From JAIEPT01 sp038217425 (GTDB lineage Bacteria > Planctomycetota > Planctomycetia > Gemmatales > Gemmataceae), in assembly GCA_038217425.1 (NCBI GenBank), contig JBBQPM010000054.1, positions 1-38,344 of the forward strand: DNA of 38,344 bases, given 5' to 3'. Below are positions 14,477 to 22,082 of this stretch, piece after piece. Below the pieces are notes generated by a model, which saw only the letters and a program-made list of their open reading frames with translations, was not told the origin of the DNA and did no database searches. The translations under genes and the position numbers were made by a program. How positions within the stretch are numbered: the stretch's first letter is position 1; each line of letters opens with the position of its first letter.

Positions 14477-14685
14477 GCTGGGATGCTCACTTCCTCGTAG
14501 GCGCCCGTTGCCGCGGCTTTGGCTTCCGCGCGATTCATTTCGAGCGCTTCCTCGAGCGCGTCGTTCAAGTTCTCAAGCAACTCTTCCCGGGTCCGACCTT
14601 GCGAGTTGACGCCGGGGATTTCTTCGACCCAGCCGATCCACCATTCCTCGTGCTGCTGAACAATCGCGTGGTAGCCGGCCTGCAT
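14473..14685 (-). CDS. hicB: HicB-family antitoxin
   Basis: 70 residues, intact. The HicB pattern is clear: YHAIVQQHEEWWIGWVEEIP, GVNSQGRTREELLENLNDAL, then EEALEMNRAEA. GGAGACTTGCC precedes the ATG. Like the other HicB in the window it lacks a DNA-binding domain. It overlaps hicA by 4 bases, but its toxin partner is truncated, so it is an orphan antitoxin. It is the gene nearest the integrase remnant, the position of a first cassette. Confidence 0.88.
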   Translation of the reverse strand: MQAGYHAIVQQHEEWWIGWVEEIPGVNSQGRTREELLENLNDALEEALEMNRAEAKAAATGAYEEVSIPA

Positions 14686-14704
14686 GGCAAGTCTCCGGAA
14701 TGCT

Positions 14705-15075
14705 TCAAGGATCGAGAGGGCTCTTGGCGCTTCGGCCGCTCTTGTTGAGCACGAGCGTGTAGATCACCATCGTACTCGCGTCGGCATTGCCCAGCAACTC
14801 TTGCACCCTTCGAATATCACTTCCATGTCGTTAGTTGGCTCCGGGAAGCCTGGACGCCAGCGCTGAGGGGAAGTGTACCATGCCGTAGCCGCGCGCCAAG
14901 TCAATTTTGCGGTGGTCGGCAATTTTATTTAAGTGTTCCTGGAGGCGAGGTGCGAGCGATCCCTGTCGCCCTTGCGGACGCAGATTTCGTGGCGCTCGAA
15001 GTCGAGATCTTTGACGCGCAGCCTCAGGCCCTTCAGGAGCTGAATGCTGGAGCCGTCGAGGAGTTGGCAATTGGC
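14705..15075 (-). pseudogene. intI: integron integrase (IntI) pseudogene, in three frames
   Basis: Three consecutive minus-strand frames match successive parts of an integron tyrosine recombinase. Frame 1 (about 15075-14960) reads LLKGLRLRVKDLDFERHEI then CVRKGD. Frame 2 (about 14953-14834) reads LQEHLNKIADHRKIDLARG then YGMVHFPSALASRLPGAN. Frame 3 (about 14830-14705) reads SDIRRVQELLGNADASTM, VIYTLVLNKSGRSAKSP and LDP before a TGA. The piece between frames 2 and 3, which should carry the WGW...HTFRHSFA region, is deleted. The catalytic Arg of box I is changed (GLR to SIQ), while the nucleophile Tyr in VIYT remains. It is certainly inactive. It is on the same strand as the cassettes. Confidence 0.85.
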
Positions 15076-15500
15076 GCGGATGACGCCTTCCGCGGCGCGG
15101 TTCGATCGATAACGGGGTCCGACGAGTGCGATTGGCCAGCGGGGGCGATGCGCGGTTCGGAAACGAGCCCAGGCGATTTCGCTTCGGGCATCTGCTTCCG
15201 CGCGGAATCGGCGGCAGCGCTCGCCGGGCGCGGCGACGGGCTGGGCGAAACGGGTTCCTTTCGTTGCGGAGCGGTTGGAACCTCGGCGGACGACGGCGCG
15301 GGGGTCGGGGCAGGCGCCTCGGGCTTGGCGTTGGGCTTTCCCATCACGTACGTCAGCACCATCTTGGCGGCGGTCAGATTGCCTTCGAGCGCCCTCTTCA
15401 AGAGAACGCGGGCCAGGGCCTGCAAATCCTCGAGACTGACGACGGAAGCGAACGCGGCACGGAACTCGGCGGGCGTCGAAAGCGGCGGGCAGGCGATCAT
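15033..15500 (-). CDS. hypothetical protein with Pro/Ala-rich tail
   Basis: 155 residues from ATG 15500, with GGAG upstream. Residues 1-55 form a helical domain (TPAEFRAAFASVVSLEDLQA and TAAKMVLTYVMGKPNAK) similar to short proteins common in planctomycetes. The rest is a low-complexity Pro/Ala/Ser tail. The last 14 or so residues are read through the beginning of the integrase remnant in a different frame, so the stop codon is supplied by the decayed intI. Function unknown; regulation may involve the AT-rich palindromic acatgtacacatatcgtgt region at about 15550. Confidence 0.55.
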   Translation of the reverse strand: MIACPPLSTPAEFRAAFASVVSLEDLQALARVLLKRALEGNLTAAKMVLTYVMGKPNAKPEAPAPTPAPSSAEVPTAPQRKEPVSPSPSPRPASAAADSARKQMPEAKSPGLVSEPRIAPAGQSHSSDPVIDRTAPRKASSAPIANSSTAPAFSS

Positions 15501-15604
15501 GGCGAATCTCCGGAAGCGGTGGAATGGGAACCCTCGAATCACACATTAACACATGTACACATATCGTGTCAACGGCTATTCGCGAAATTTGTCCTTTTTT
15601 GCTG

Positions 15605-15662
15605 CCGAGCCGGAAGCGTAAGCGACGACCTGCGAAGATCGTCGCTTACGCTTCCGGCTCGG
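15605..15662. repeat. perfect 24-bp-arm palindrome
   Basis: Left arm 15605-15628 and right arm 15639-15662 are exact reverse complements (gccggaagcgtaagcgacga and its complement), with a 10-base loop. A preceding run of T at about 15595-15600 would make it a terminator for minus-strand transcription. The ccggaagcgtaagcg motif is familiar from planctomycete genomes, where it is repeated many times, so it is probably a REP-like element. Confidence 0.85.
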
Positions 15663-15975
15663 TAATTCGATCCCTCACTAGTTGACCGCGTGCAGAATAC
15701 AATACCGGGCGCGATCGAGAGGGCTCTTCGCAACTCCCTGGGCGACAGGCCTTTGACCCGCGCCAGTCTGCTCTATCGGATTCGAGACGGGCGCGGGGCT
15801 GCAAGACGCGGAAAAAGGGATGGGCACGTTTATTGTAGTTGATAACACTTATCGAAATCGCTTCCGTCGGGAGCAACGGCGTCGTGGCGCGTGGCCCGGC
15901 ATTCTTCCGCGGCGAAGGGAATTGCACCGTTCGCCCGCGGAAGTAAATCTGGCCCCGGGATTGATGCGCGGTTCG
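15663..15975. other. gene-free stretch downstream of gnd
   Basis: No gene is supported here. On the plus strand a short frame near 15710-15830 contains PLTRASLLYRIRDGRG, which resembles the very N-terminus of planctomycete ECF sigma factors, but similarity stops at once and stop codons follow; it may be a fragment. Confidence 0.4.
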
Positions 15976-17436
15976 TTAGGCGTTGTACGTCGTCGAGGCC
16001 GTGGTGCCGCCGCGGCCGGTCCAGTTAGTGTGGAAGAATTGCCCGCGCGGCTCGTCCACGCGTTCATACGTGTGGGCGCCGAAGTAGTCGCGCTGGGCTT
16101 GCAGCAGGTTGGCCGGCAGCCGCTCGCACCGGTAACCGTCGAAGTACGCGAGGGCCGCGCTCATGGCGGGCAGGGGGACGCCGTGCGCGATGCCCGTGCC
16201 CAGCGCCCGTCGCCAGCCCGGCTGCGCCCCCTCCATCTCGGCAGCGAAGTACGGATTGACCAGTAAGTTCGTTAGCTGCGGATCGCGGTCGAACGCCTCC
16301 TTGATCTTGCCCAGGAACGCGCTGCGGATGATGCAACCGCCTCGCCACATCAGCGCCACACTGCCGTTGTTGATGGTCCAGCCGGACTCCTTGGCCAGCG
16401 CGTTCATCAGCGCGAAGCCCTGGGCGTACGAGGTGATCTTGCTGGCGTACAGCGCCATCTCCACGTTGTCGATAAACGCCTGCCGATCGCCCGTGAACTT
16501 CAGCTCCGGGCCGTGCAGCACCTTGGCGGCGGCGGCGCGCTCGGCCTTCTGCGATGAAAGGCAGCGGGCAAAGACCGCCTCCGTGATGAGCGTTAGCGGA
16601 ATGCCCAGGTCCAGGGCAGAGATGACGGTCCACTTCCCCGTCCCCTTTTGGCCGGCCGCGTCGAGGATCTTCTCGACCAACGGCTCACCGGTCTTCGGGT
16701 CGCGGTAGCCGAAGATGTCGCGGGTGATTTCGACCAGATAGCTGTCGAGCCGGCCGGTGTTCCAGCGTTTGAAGACCTGGTGCAATTCGTCTGCGCTGAG
16801 CCCGGCGACTCGGCGGAGCAGGTCGTACGTTTCGCAGATGAGCTGCATGTCGCCGTATTCGATGCCGTTGTGGACCATCTTGACGTAGTGGCCGGCCCCC
16901 TCGGCGCCGACCCAATCGCAACAGGGGGAACCGTCGGGCGCCTTGGCCGCGATCGCCTGGAAGATCGGCTTGACGTGGGGCCAGGCCGCGGGATCGCCGC
17001 CGGGCATGATCGACGGGCCTTTGAGGGCTCCTTCTTCGCCGCCTGAGACGCCCGTACCGATGAAGGCCAGTCCGCGGGCCTGGAGCGCCTTGGTTCGCCG
17101 GGTGGTGTCGGGGTAATGGGTGTTGCCGCCGTCGATCAGGATGTCGCCGGGTTCCAGCAGCGGAGCGACTTCGTCGATGACCTGATCCACGGCCGGCCCC
17201 GCCTTGACCATGATCATCACCTTGCGCGGCCGTTTCAGCGAGGCGACCAACTCCTTTACGGAGTGACAACCGACGATGCGTTTGCCCTTGGCGCGGGCGG
17301 CGAGGAAGTCGTCCACGCGTGCCGTGGTGCGATTGAACACGGCCACCGTATAGCCGTGGCTCTCCATGTTGAGGACGAGGTTCTCGCCCATGACCGCCAG
17401 GCCGATGAGCCCGATGTCCGCGCTAGGTTCGTTCAT
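15976..17436 (-). CDS. gnd: 6-phosphogluconate dehydrogenase, decarboxylating
   Basis: Oxidises and decarboxylates 6-phosphogluconate to ribulose 5-phosphate with NADP+ in the oxidative pentose phosphate pathway, in the cytoplasm. 486 residues, the normal length for the long-chain form. The start at 17436 is chosen because GAGGG precedes it and the Rossmann motif then begins at the usual place (IGLIGLAVMGENLVLNM). The NADP-site NRTTARV, the substrate motifs GTGVSGGEEGALKGPSIMPG and the catalytic GHYVKMVHNGIEYGDMQLI are all intact, as is the C-terminal RDYFGAHTYER. It is monocistronic by appearance; its 3' end faces the palindrome at 15605. Confidence 0.97.
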   Translation of the reverse strand: MNEPSADIGLIGLAVMGENLVLNMESHGYTVAVFNRTTARVDDFLAARAKGKRIVGCHSVKELVASLKRPRKVMIMVKAGPAVDQVIDEVAPLLEPGDILIDGGNTHYPDTTRRTKALQARGLAFIGTGVSGGEEGALKGPSIMPGGDPAAWPHVKPIFQAIAAKAPDGSPCCDWVGAEGAGHYVKMVHNGIEYGDMQLICETYDLLRRVAGLSADELHQVFKRWNTGRLDSYLVEITRDIFGYRDPKTGEPLVEKILDAAGQKGTGKWTVISALDLGIPLTLITEAVFARCLSSQKAERAAAAKVLHGPELKFTGDRQAFIDNVEMALYASKITSYAQGFALMNALAKESGWTINNGSVALMWRGGCIIRSAFLGKIKEAFDRDPQLTNLLVNPYFAAEMEGAQPGWRRALGTGIAHGVPLPAMSAALAYFDGYRCERLPANLLQAQRDYFGAHTYERVDEPRGQFFHTNWTGRGGTTASTTYNA

Positions 17437-17646
17437 CCCCGAAGCCCTCAATGAGTAAGCCAGGATCGCACGTTTTTTGACTTCTGCGCAGTGTACGCGT
17501 CGGCAAGGCGGCTGGACAGAGCCGCTTCGGCAAAGGCTGGTCTTTCGGACGCTTCGAAGGATCGGTATGATGAACTTCGCCCGACTTTACGAAGTGGACG
17601 CAATTGGACTGACGATCGAGTAGCAAGGGACCGCTGGAGAAATGCG

Positions 17647-17856
17647 ATGCAAGTCAGAAAACTCGGCGAAATTACGCACGTTCCGGAGCTGCGCGAACTG
17701 ACTCCGGAGGAACAGGCCGAAGTTTATCGGCTTGCCAAGGCCGCGTTTACCGCCGACGATTTGCAGCGATTCACGGAGCTTGACGAAGGCTTCGACATGG
17801 GCGATTTATTGACGAGCCTCGAAGAGAAACAAAAAGCGTACGAGGCCAAATCATGA
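17647..17856 (+). CDS. small protein, antitoxin-like partner
   Basis: 69 residues, starting at an ATG with GGAG 9 bases upstream. It is acidic and helical (LTPEEQAEVYRLAKAAFTAD, then DLQRFTELDEGFDMGDLL and a KQKAYEAK tail). No known domain is recognised. It overlaps the following gene by 4 bases (ATGA), the layout of a coupled toxin-antitoxin operon with antitoxin first. Its acidic character fits that role; the assignment is inference. Confidence 0.6.
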   Translation: MQVRKLGEITHVPELRELTPEEQAEVYRLAKAAFTADDLQRFTELDEGFDMGDLLTSLEEKQKAYEAKS

Positions 17857-18158
17857 CCGGCCAAGGCAACGGCACGCCTTATTACAAGGTCAGTTCCTCC
17901 GGCGCGGTCAATGAGACGATCATCCGTTTGCACGAACAAGCAGCCATGGCGGGACGCGGGAAGGAGTTGCTCGCGGCCCTTCGGCAGATCTACGAACGCT
18001 TGCGCCGAGATCCGCTGATCTTTGGCGAGCCGCTTTATCGGCTGCCCGCCCTGAATCTTCAAGTTCGCCAAGGCGGCATTTCTTTCGTGGTAGTTGAGTA
18101 TGGCGTACATGAAGAGCTTCCGTTCGTATTCGTGCGCGGTTTCGACGTACTCTCCTAA
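17853..18158 (+). CDS. RelE/ParE-superfamily-like toxin candidate
   Basis: 101 residues, basic, overlapping the upstream gene by 4 bases. Its core LLAALRQIYERLRRDPLIFG, then EPLYRLPALNLQVRQG and FVVVEYGVHEELPFVFVRGF, has the helix-helix-strand-strand-strand order of RelE/ParE-like plasmid-stabilisation toxins and resembles a family common in planctomycetes. If right, it would be a ribosome-dependent mRNA nuclease or gyrase poison. Key catalytic residues of RelE are not obvious, as in much of this superfamily. It ends 16 bases before a dehydrogenase gene. Confidence 0.65.
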   Translation: MTGQGNGTPYYKVSSSGAVNETIIRLHEQAAMAGRGKELLAALRQIYERLRRDPLIFGEPLYRLPALNLQVRQGGISFVVVEYGVHEELPFVFVRGFDVLS

Positions 18159-18174
18159 AAACAGCACGGGCGAC

Positions 18175-19125
18175 ATGACTGAACCTCCGCTGGTCCTGGT
18201 AACCGAAGGCTCCGATTCGACGCCGCTCGCGTGGTTGAAAGAACGAGCCCGCGTCGTCGAAGCCGCGCCGGATTCTCCCGAATACCTCGCGGCACTGCCG
18301 GAAGTTGTCGGGATGGTGGTCCGCACTTACACTCGAGTGACCGCCGCTTTGCTGGCGCAGTGCCCGAAGCTCCGCGTCGTCGCCCGCGGCGGCGTGGGCC
18401 TCGAGAATATCGACGTGAAGGCCTGCCGTGCCCGCGACGTGGAAGTCGTCTACACGCCGGATGCCAACACCCTCGCGGTGGGCGATTTCGTCATCGGCTA
18501 CGCCCTGCAAATACTGCGGCCCTGGGCATTCTTCAAGGAAACCGCGTATGAGCCGAAGGAGTTCAAGCACGTGCGCAACACGCTCCGCGGCGTGCAGCTC
18601 AACGAGCTGACCATCGGCATTCTCGGCATGGGCCGGGTCGGCCGGCGCGTCGGCAAGATCGCCGCGAGCGGTTTTGACATGCGCGTGATCTACAACGACT
18701 TGCTCGACGTGCAATCGCAATTGAAATTTCCCGCAACGGCGGTCGATAAGCCAACGCTCTTCCGCGAGGCCGACATCGTCACGCTGCACGTCACCATGGA
18801 GCCGGGGAACGAGCACCTCGTCAGCACGCCGCTGCTATCGCTCATGAAACCGACCGCCATCTTGATCAACACCAGCCGCGGCGAGGTTCTGGACGACGCC
18901 GCGCTCGCCGCGACGATCCGCGCAAAGAAGATCGCCGGCGCCGCCATTGACGTGTTCGATCCGGAACCGCCCCGGGCCGACTATCCCCTGCTTGGCCTCG
19001 ACAACGTCCTGCTTACTCCTCACATGGCTGCACGCACGCACACCGCCATCGAGAACATGAGCTGGGTGGTCCGCGACGTGATGGAAGTTCTGAACGGGCG
19101 GGCGCCGAAATACCCCGCGCCCTGA
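18175..19125 (+). CDS. D-isomer-specific 2-hydroxyacid dehydrogenase (phosphoglycerate dehydrogenase-like)
   Basis: 316 residues, cytoplasmic NAD-dependent oxidoreductase. The substrate domain (VVGMVVRTYTRVTAALLAQC, VVARGGVGLENIDV) is followed by the nucleotide-binding GILGMGRVGRRVGKIA. The catalytic residues lie in INTSRGEVLDDAAL (Arg), DVFDPEPP (Glu) and LLTPHMAART (His). It is shorter than full serA enzymes and lacks the ACT domain, so it may act on 3-phosphoglycerate or another 2-hydroxyacid. The start at 18175 has no strong ribosome binding site and follows the toxin-like gene by 16 bases, which suggests readthrough translation or co-transcription. Confidence 0.88.
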   Translation: MTEPPLVLVTEGSDSTPLAWLKERARVVEAAPDSPEYLAALPEVVGMVVRTYTRVTAALLAQCPKLRVVARGGVGLENIDVKACRARDVEVVYTPDANTLAVGDFVIGYALQILRPWAFFKETAYEPKEFKHVRNTLRGVQLNELTIGILGMGRVGRRVGKIAASGFDMRVIYNDLLDVQSQLKFPATAVDKPTLFREADIVTLHVTMEPGNEHLVSTPLLSLMKPTAILINTSRGEVLDDAALAATIRAKKIAGAAIDVFDPEPPRADYPLLGLDNVLLTPHMAARTHTAIENMSWVVRDVMEVLNGRAPKYPAP

Positions 19126-19146
19126 GGGTGGATTTCCCAAGGGGTT

Positions 19147-19168
19147 CCCAGGGATAGCCATCCCTGGG
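19147..19168. repeat. CCCAGGGAT palindrome, locus 1
   Basis: A 22-base palindrome, cccagggatagcc followed by atccctggg, between two convergent genes (stops at 19125 and 19185), followed by ctttt. It belongs to the family also found at 23877, 30487 and 32731 and probably serves as a bidirectional terminator here. Confidence 0.75.
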
Positions 19169-19184
19169 CTTTTACGGCGGGGGA

Positions 19185-19973
19185 TCACTCCGGCACATAC
19201 CCCTTTGGCGTCGGCCGAATCTGCAAGTTTCGGTAGAAGACCTCCGCGCTCTCCGATTGAAACTGAATCTTCCCCTTCACGAGCGGCACTTCCTTGCCGT
19301 TCACGACGTGCCGGGAGTTGGTGAGGATCATCGTCACCTTGCCGTTGACGATGTGGTAGCTGGTGCCCCCCTGACAGACGAGTTCCAGCGTGTTCCACTG
19401 GCCGGTCGGCTTCTCGTTGTCGGGATTCTTGTAGATGCGCTGCTTGACGCCGACGAACTTCTCGCCTCCCTTCTTGTAGATCAGCTTCTTGCCGTCGCGT
19501 TCGCCCTCGACGTCGACCATGGCGCCGACGAGGCTGTGGTAGTCGCCGCAGTCTTTTTCCTGGATCTGCATTTCTTGCGACTTCATCCAGAAACTCCCCT
19601 GGGCGCCGTGCGGGCCGACGCAGTGGTACAGCAGCCCGCTATCGCGAACCGTCGTCTCGCGCGGCGGCCAACGCTTCTCGCCCCACTTGAACTCGAACTT
19701 GAGGTGATAGTTCTCGAACTCCGCCAAGGTGGTGAGCGCACCCCAGATCTGACCCGAGATGCGGATCGCCGGCTCTCCGTCGACCATCACAACGCTGTAA
19801 ACGTCTTTTTCGTTGGACAGTCCCAACGGCTCCTTACCCCCCGGCGGCTTCCCGAGCCAGGTCTCCCAGCCGTCAAGATTCTTGCCGTTAAACAGCGACT
19901 TCCATTCCTGGGCCTGCGCCGCGCCGGCGCAAAAAATCGCCGCGAGCGTCCAGGCAATCTGCTGGCGAATCAT
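19185..19973 (-). CDS. secreted DUF1080 (3-keto-disaccharide hydrolase family) protein
   Basis: 262 residues from ATG 19973, chosen for AAGGAG spacing and a clean signal peptide (IAWTLAAIFCAGAAQA). The mature part is a single DUF1080 domain, a concanavalin-like jelly roll: WKSLFNGKNLDGWETWLG at the start, FENYHLKFEFKWGEKRWPP, RDSGLLYHCVGPHGAQGSFW, QMQIQEKDCGDYHSL, and the C-terminal ESAEVFYRNLQIRP. The family is heavily expanded in planctomycetes and linked to sugar-derivative breakdown in the periplasm. It faces a dehydrogenase gene convergently across a palindrome. Confidence 0.92.
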   Translation of the reverse strand: MIRQQIAWTLAAIFCAGAAQAQEWKSLFNGKNLDGWETWLGKPPGGKEPLGLSNEKDVYSVVMVDGEPAIRISGQIWGALTTLAEFENYHLKFEFKWGEKRWPPRETTVRDSGLLYHCVGPHGAQGSFWMKSQEMQIQEKDCGDYHSLVGAMVDVEGERDGKKLIYKKGGEKFVGVKQRIYKNPDNEKPTGQWNTLELVCQGGTSYHIVNGKVTMILTNSRHVVNGKEVPLVKGKIQFQSESAEVFYRNLQIRPTPKGYVPE

Positions 19974-20241
19974 GGGGGGCTCCTTGCAAAAATACGGGTG
20001 TGAGTCGGGCGTGTCAGTCATGCTAACGTCTCGCGGAGACAGGTCAACGTAAAAATCGACGTTCGAGATAGGCCACCCTCGTTATCGCATCGCCCTACTT
20101 TCGGGTTGCTACGCCATCTTCGCTGATCCTTCACAATGCAAGGTTCGTCGGGCATTCGCTCTCTGTCCTCCTGCGGTAGTTCTCGTTCGCCTTTTCTTTC
20201 TGCGTCCTCGTCGTAAAAACGTCTCTACAGGAGGCGTCATC

Positions 20242-21147
20242 ATGCATTCTCTCATCGGTCTCAGTTTCGTCTGGCTGCTTGCGCAAAATCCGCCGCAGAG
20301 CGGGCCGCGCTCCCTCGAATGGGACGGCGTCAAACGCACGTACCACGTGCATGTGCCGAAAAATTACGACCATTCCAAACCGACGCCGGTCGTCCTCGCG
20401 CTGCACGGCGCGGGCATGAATGGCCCCATGATGGAGCGCTTTTCCGGCCTCAGCGCCAAGGCCGATGAAGCCGGGTTCGTCGTCGTCTATCCTAGCGGCA
20501 CCGGCGCCGGCGTCTTCCTGACGTGGAACGCTGGGTTCTTCCCCGGTCCGCTGAACAAGAAAAAGGCGGATGACGTCGGCTTCCTCAACAAACTCCTCGA
20601 CGAACTGCCCAGCGTGGTCAACGTCGATCCCCGGCGCATCTACGTCGCGGGCATGTCCAACGGCGGCATGATGTCGTATCGCGTGGGCGCCGAGCTGTCG
20701 CACCGCATCGCCGCCATCGCGCCAGTGACGGGCGTCCTCGTCCTGAAAGAGTGGGCGCCCAAACATCCGATGCCGGTGCTGCACATTCACGGCACCGACG
20801 ATCTCCTGGTTCCCTTTACCGGCGGCAAGAAGGAGACGCCCGAGATCTTTCGGTTTCCCAGCATCGAGGAAACCGTGCTCCGCTGCGTGAAAGCCAACGG
20901 TTGTAGCGAAGCGCCCATGGTGACCGAGCTGCCTCAGGCGGCGGATACCATGAAGGTGACGCGGAAACTGTACCCGAAGGGGAGCAAGGAAGCGGAGGTG
21001 GTGCTCTACATTATGAACAAGGGGGGCCACGTTTGGCCCGGTCAGCCCAATCTGCCGTTCCTGGGCGAATCGACCAAGAACGTGATCGCCAACGACGTGA
21101 TCTGGGAGTTCTTCAGCCGGTATCAGCGTATACTTGTGAAGCAGTGA
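20242..21147 (+). CDS. secreted esterase, PHB depolymerase / feruloyl-esterase-like
   Basis: 301 residues, alpha/beta-hydrolase of the LpqC/polyhydroxybutyrate depolymerase type. It starts with a short hydrophobic signal (MHSLIGLSFVWLLAQ) and AGGAGG lies before the ATG. The oxyanion strand is VVLALHGAGMNG. The nucleophile elbow is GMSNGG (S139). The acid is in HIHGTDD (D186 or D187) and the base is H263 in GGHVWPG. These enzymes cleave ester bonds in polymers or plant-derived esters outside the cytoplasm; the real substrate is unknown. A dioxygenase gene follows 25 bases later on the same strand, so the two may form an operon for aromatic-ester use. Confidence 0.88.
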   Translation: MHSLIGLSFVWLLAQNPPQSGPRSLEWDGVKRTYHVHVPKNYDHSKPTPVVLALHGAGMNGPMMERFSGLSAKADEAGFVVVYPSGTGAGVFLTWNAGFFPGPLNKKKADDVGFLNKLLDELPSVVNVDPRRIYVAGMSNGGMMSYRVGAELSHRIAAIAPVTGVLVLKEWAPKHPMPVLHIHGTDDLLVPFTGGKKETPEIFRFPSIEETVLRCVKANGCSEAPMVTELPQAADTMKVTRKLYPKGSKEAEVVLYIMNKGGHVWPGQPNLPFLGESTKNVIANDVIWEFFSRYQRILVKQ

Positions 21148-21172
21148 GTTTTCCATTTCGCAAGGAGAAGCC

Positions 21173-21832
21173 ATGCAATCGAATCCTTCGGGGCGGCGTC
21201 ATTTCCTGAAGTCCGCGGGCCTGGGCGCCGCGTTTTTCACCGTGCCGGGCTTATTCGCCGACGAACTCGTGCGTACGCCCCGGCAAACCGACGGGCCGTT
21301 CTACCCCGCGACCTTGCCGCTGGATACCGATAATGACTTATTGGTCATCAACAACGGCATGACGCCCGCGGTCGGCGAGATCACTCACTTCACGGGCCGA
21401 ATTCTGTCGGCGACCGGCACGCCCATCCGCAACGCGACGGTCGAGATTTGGCAGGTCGACGCGCGGGGCGCTTACCTGCATCCGGGGAGCAGCAACCGCG
21501 AACGCCGCGACGCCAACTTTCAGGGTTTCGGTCGGTTTCTCACCGGCACGACCGGCGAGTATTACTTCCGCACGATCAAGCCGGTGGCGTATCCGGGCCG
21601 CACGCCTCACATTCACGTGAAGGTGAAGATTCGCGGACAGCAAGATTTCTCGACGCAGTGCTACATTCGCGGCGAAGCCCGCAACGCGACCGACGGCATC
21701 CTGAACGCGATCGCCAATCGCCCCGCGCGCGAGTCGCTCATCGTCGATTTCGCGGCGGTAATGGGATCGCGCACCGGCGAATTGCAGGCCCGTTTCGACG
21801 TGGTGCTCGGGCTCACGCCGCAACAGAATTAA
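21173..21832 (+). CDS. Tat-exported intradiol ring-cleavage dioxygenase
   Basis: 219 residues, related to protocatechuate 3,4-dioxygenase beta and catechol 1,2-dioxygenase. The likely iron(III) ligands are all present: Y101 (ARGAYLHPG), Y140 (KPVAYPGR), H146 and H148 (TPHIHVKV). The N-terminus GRRHFLKSAGLGAAFFTVPG is a twin-arginine-type signal, so the enzyme would be folded with iron in the cytoplasm and exported. Known substrates of the family are catechols, which would be opened to muconates. It probably acts together with the upstream secreted esterase. AAGGAG precedes the ATG. Confidence 0.9.
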   Translation: MQSNPSGRRHFLKSAGLGAAFFTVPGLFADELVRTPRQTDGPFYPATLPLDTDNDLLVINNGMTPAVGEITHFTGRILSATGTPIRNATVEIWQVDARGAYLHPGSSNRERRDANFQGFGRFLTGTTGEYYFRTIKPVAYPGRTPHIHVKVKIRGQQDFSTQCYIRGEARNATDGILNAIANRPARESLIVDFAAVMGSRTGELQARFDVVLGLTPQQN

Positions 21833-22011
21833 GCCAAGGCGTCCAAAACGGCAGCAAGCCCAGCGGGTGAGGTACTCCGAACCTCTGGGATTCACGCCCG
21901 CCCGCCGGCCACCGCGCCAGCTGTCCCGGCCCCCCTCCCATTAAATTCGAACCGGCTCGCTTGTCTCACGTAAATTCGCAGCGCATCTCTTTCCGATGGA
22001 CGCGTTTCCCC

Positions 22012-22082
22012 TAAAATCTCCTTCTCGATTTTGAAGCGATTTAGGCTTCTCGGGCACATGCCCTGAGAATTAGGAGGTTTTC
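22012..22082 (+). promoter_or_regulatory. possible rpsB promoter -10 and leader
   Basis: A taaaat hexamer at 22012-22017 is a good -10, although no strong -35 precedes it. The roughly 60-base leader has a small hairpin gggcacatgccc at about 22059 and ends in an AGGAGG site before the GTG start. Ribosomal-protein leaders often carry feedback sites, but no known rpsB motif is recognised. Confidence 0.3.

Noticed and set aside
14831..14837. gttagtt at the frame 2/frame 3 junction of the intI remnant as a recombination core site
   Set aside because: It only partly matches GTTRRRY and lacks flanking arms; the junction could be a plain deletion.
15700..15830. Fragment resembling the start of an ECF sigma factor (TRASLLYRIRDGR)
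   Set aside because: Only about 15 residues look familiar and no further sigma sequence follows; too short to annotate as a gene.
15976..16000. gcctaac-type 7-mer at the end of gnd, similar to an attC end
   Set aside because: There is no partner 7-mer or paired inner arms at the expected distance; it overlaps the gnd stop codon by chance.
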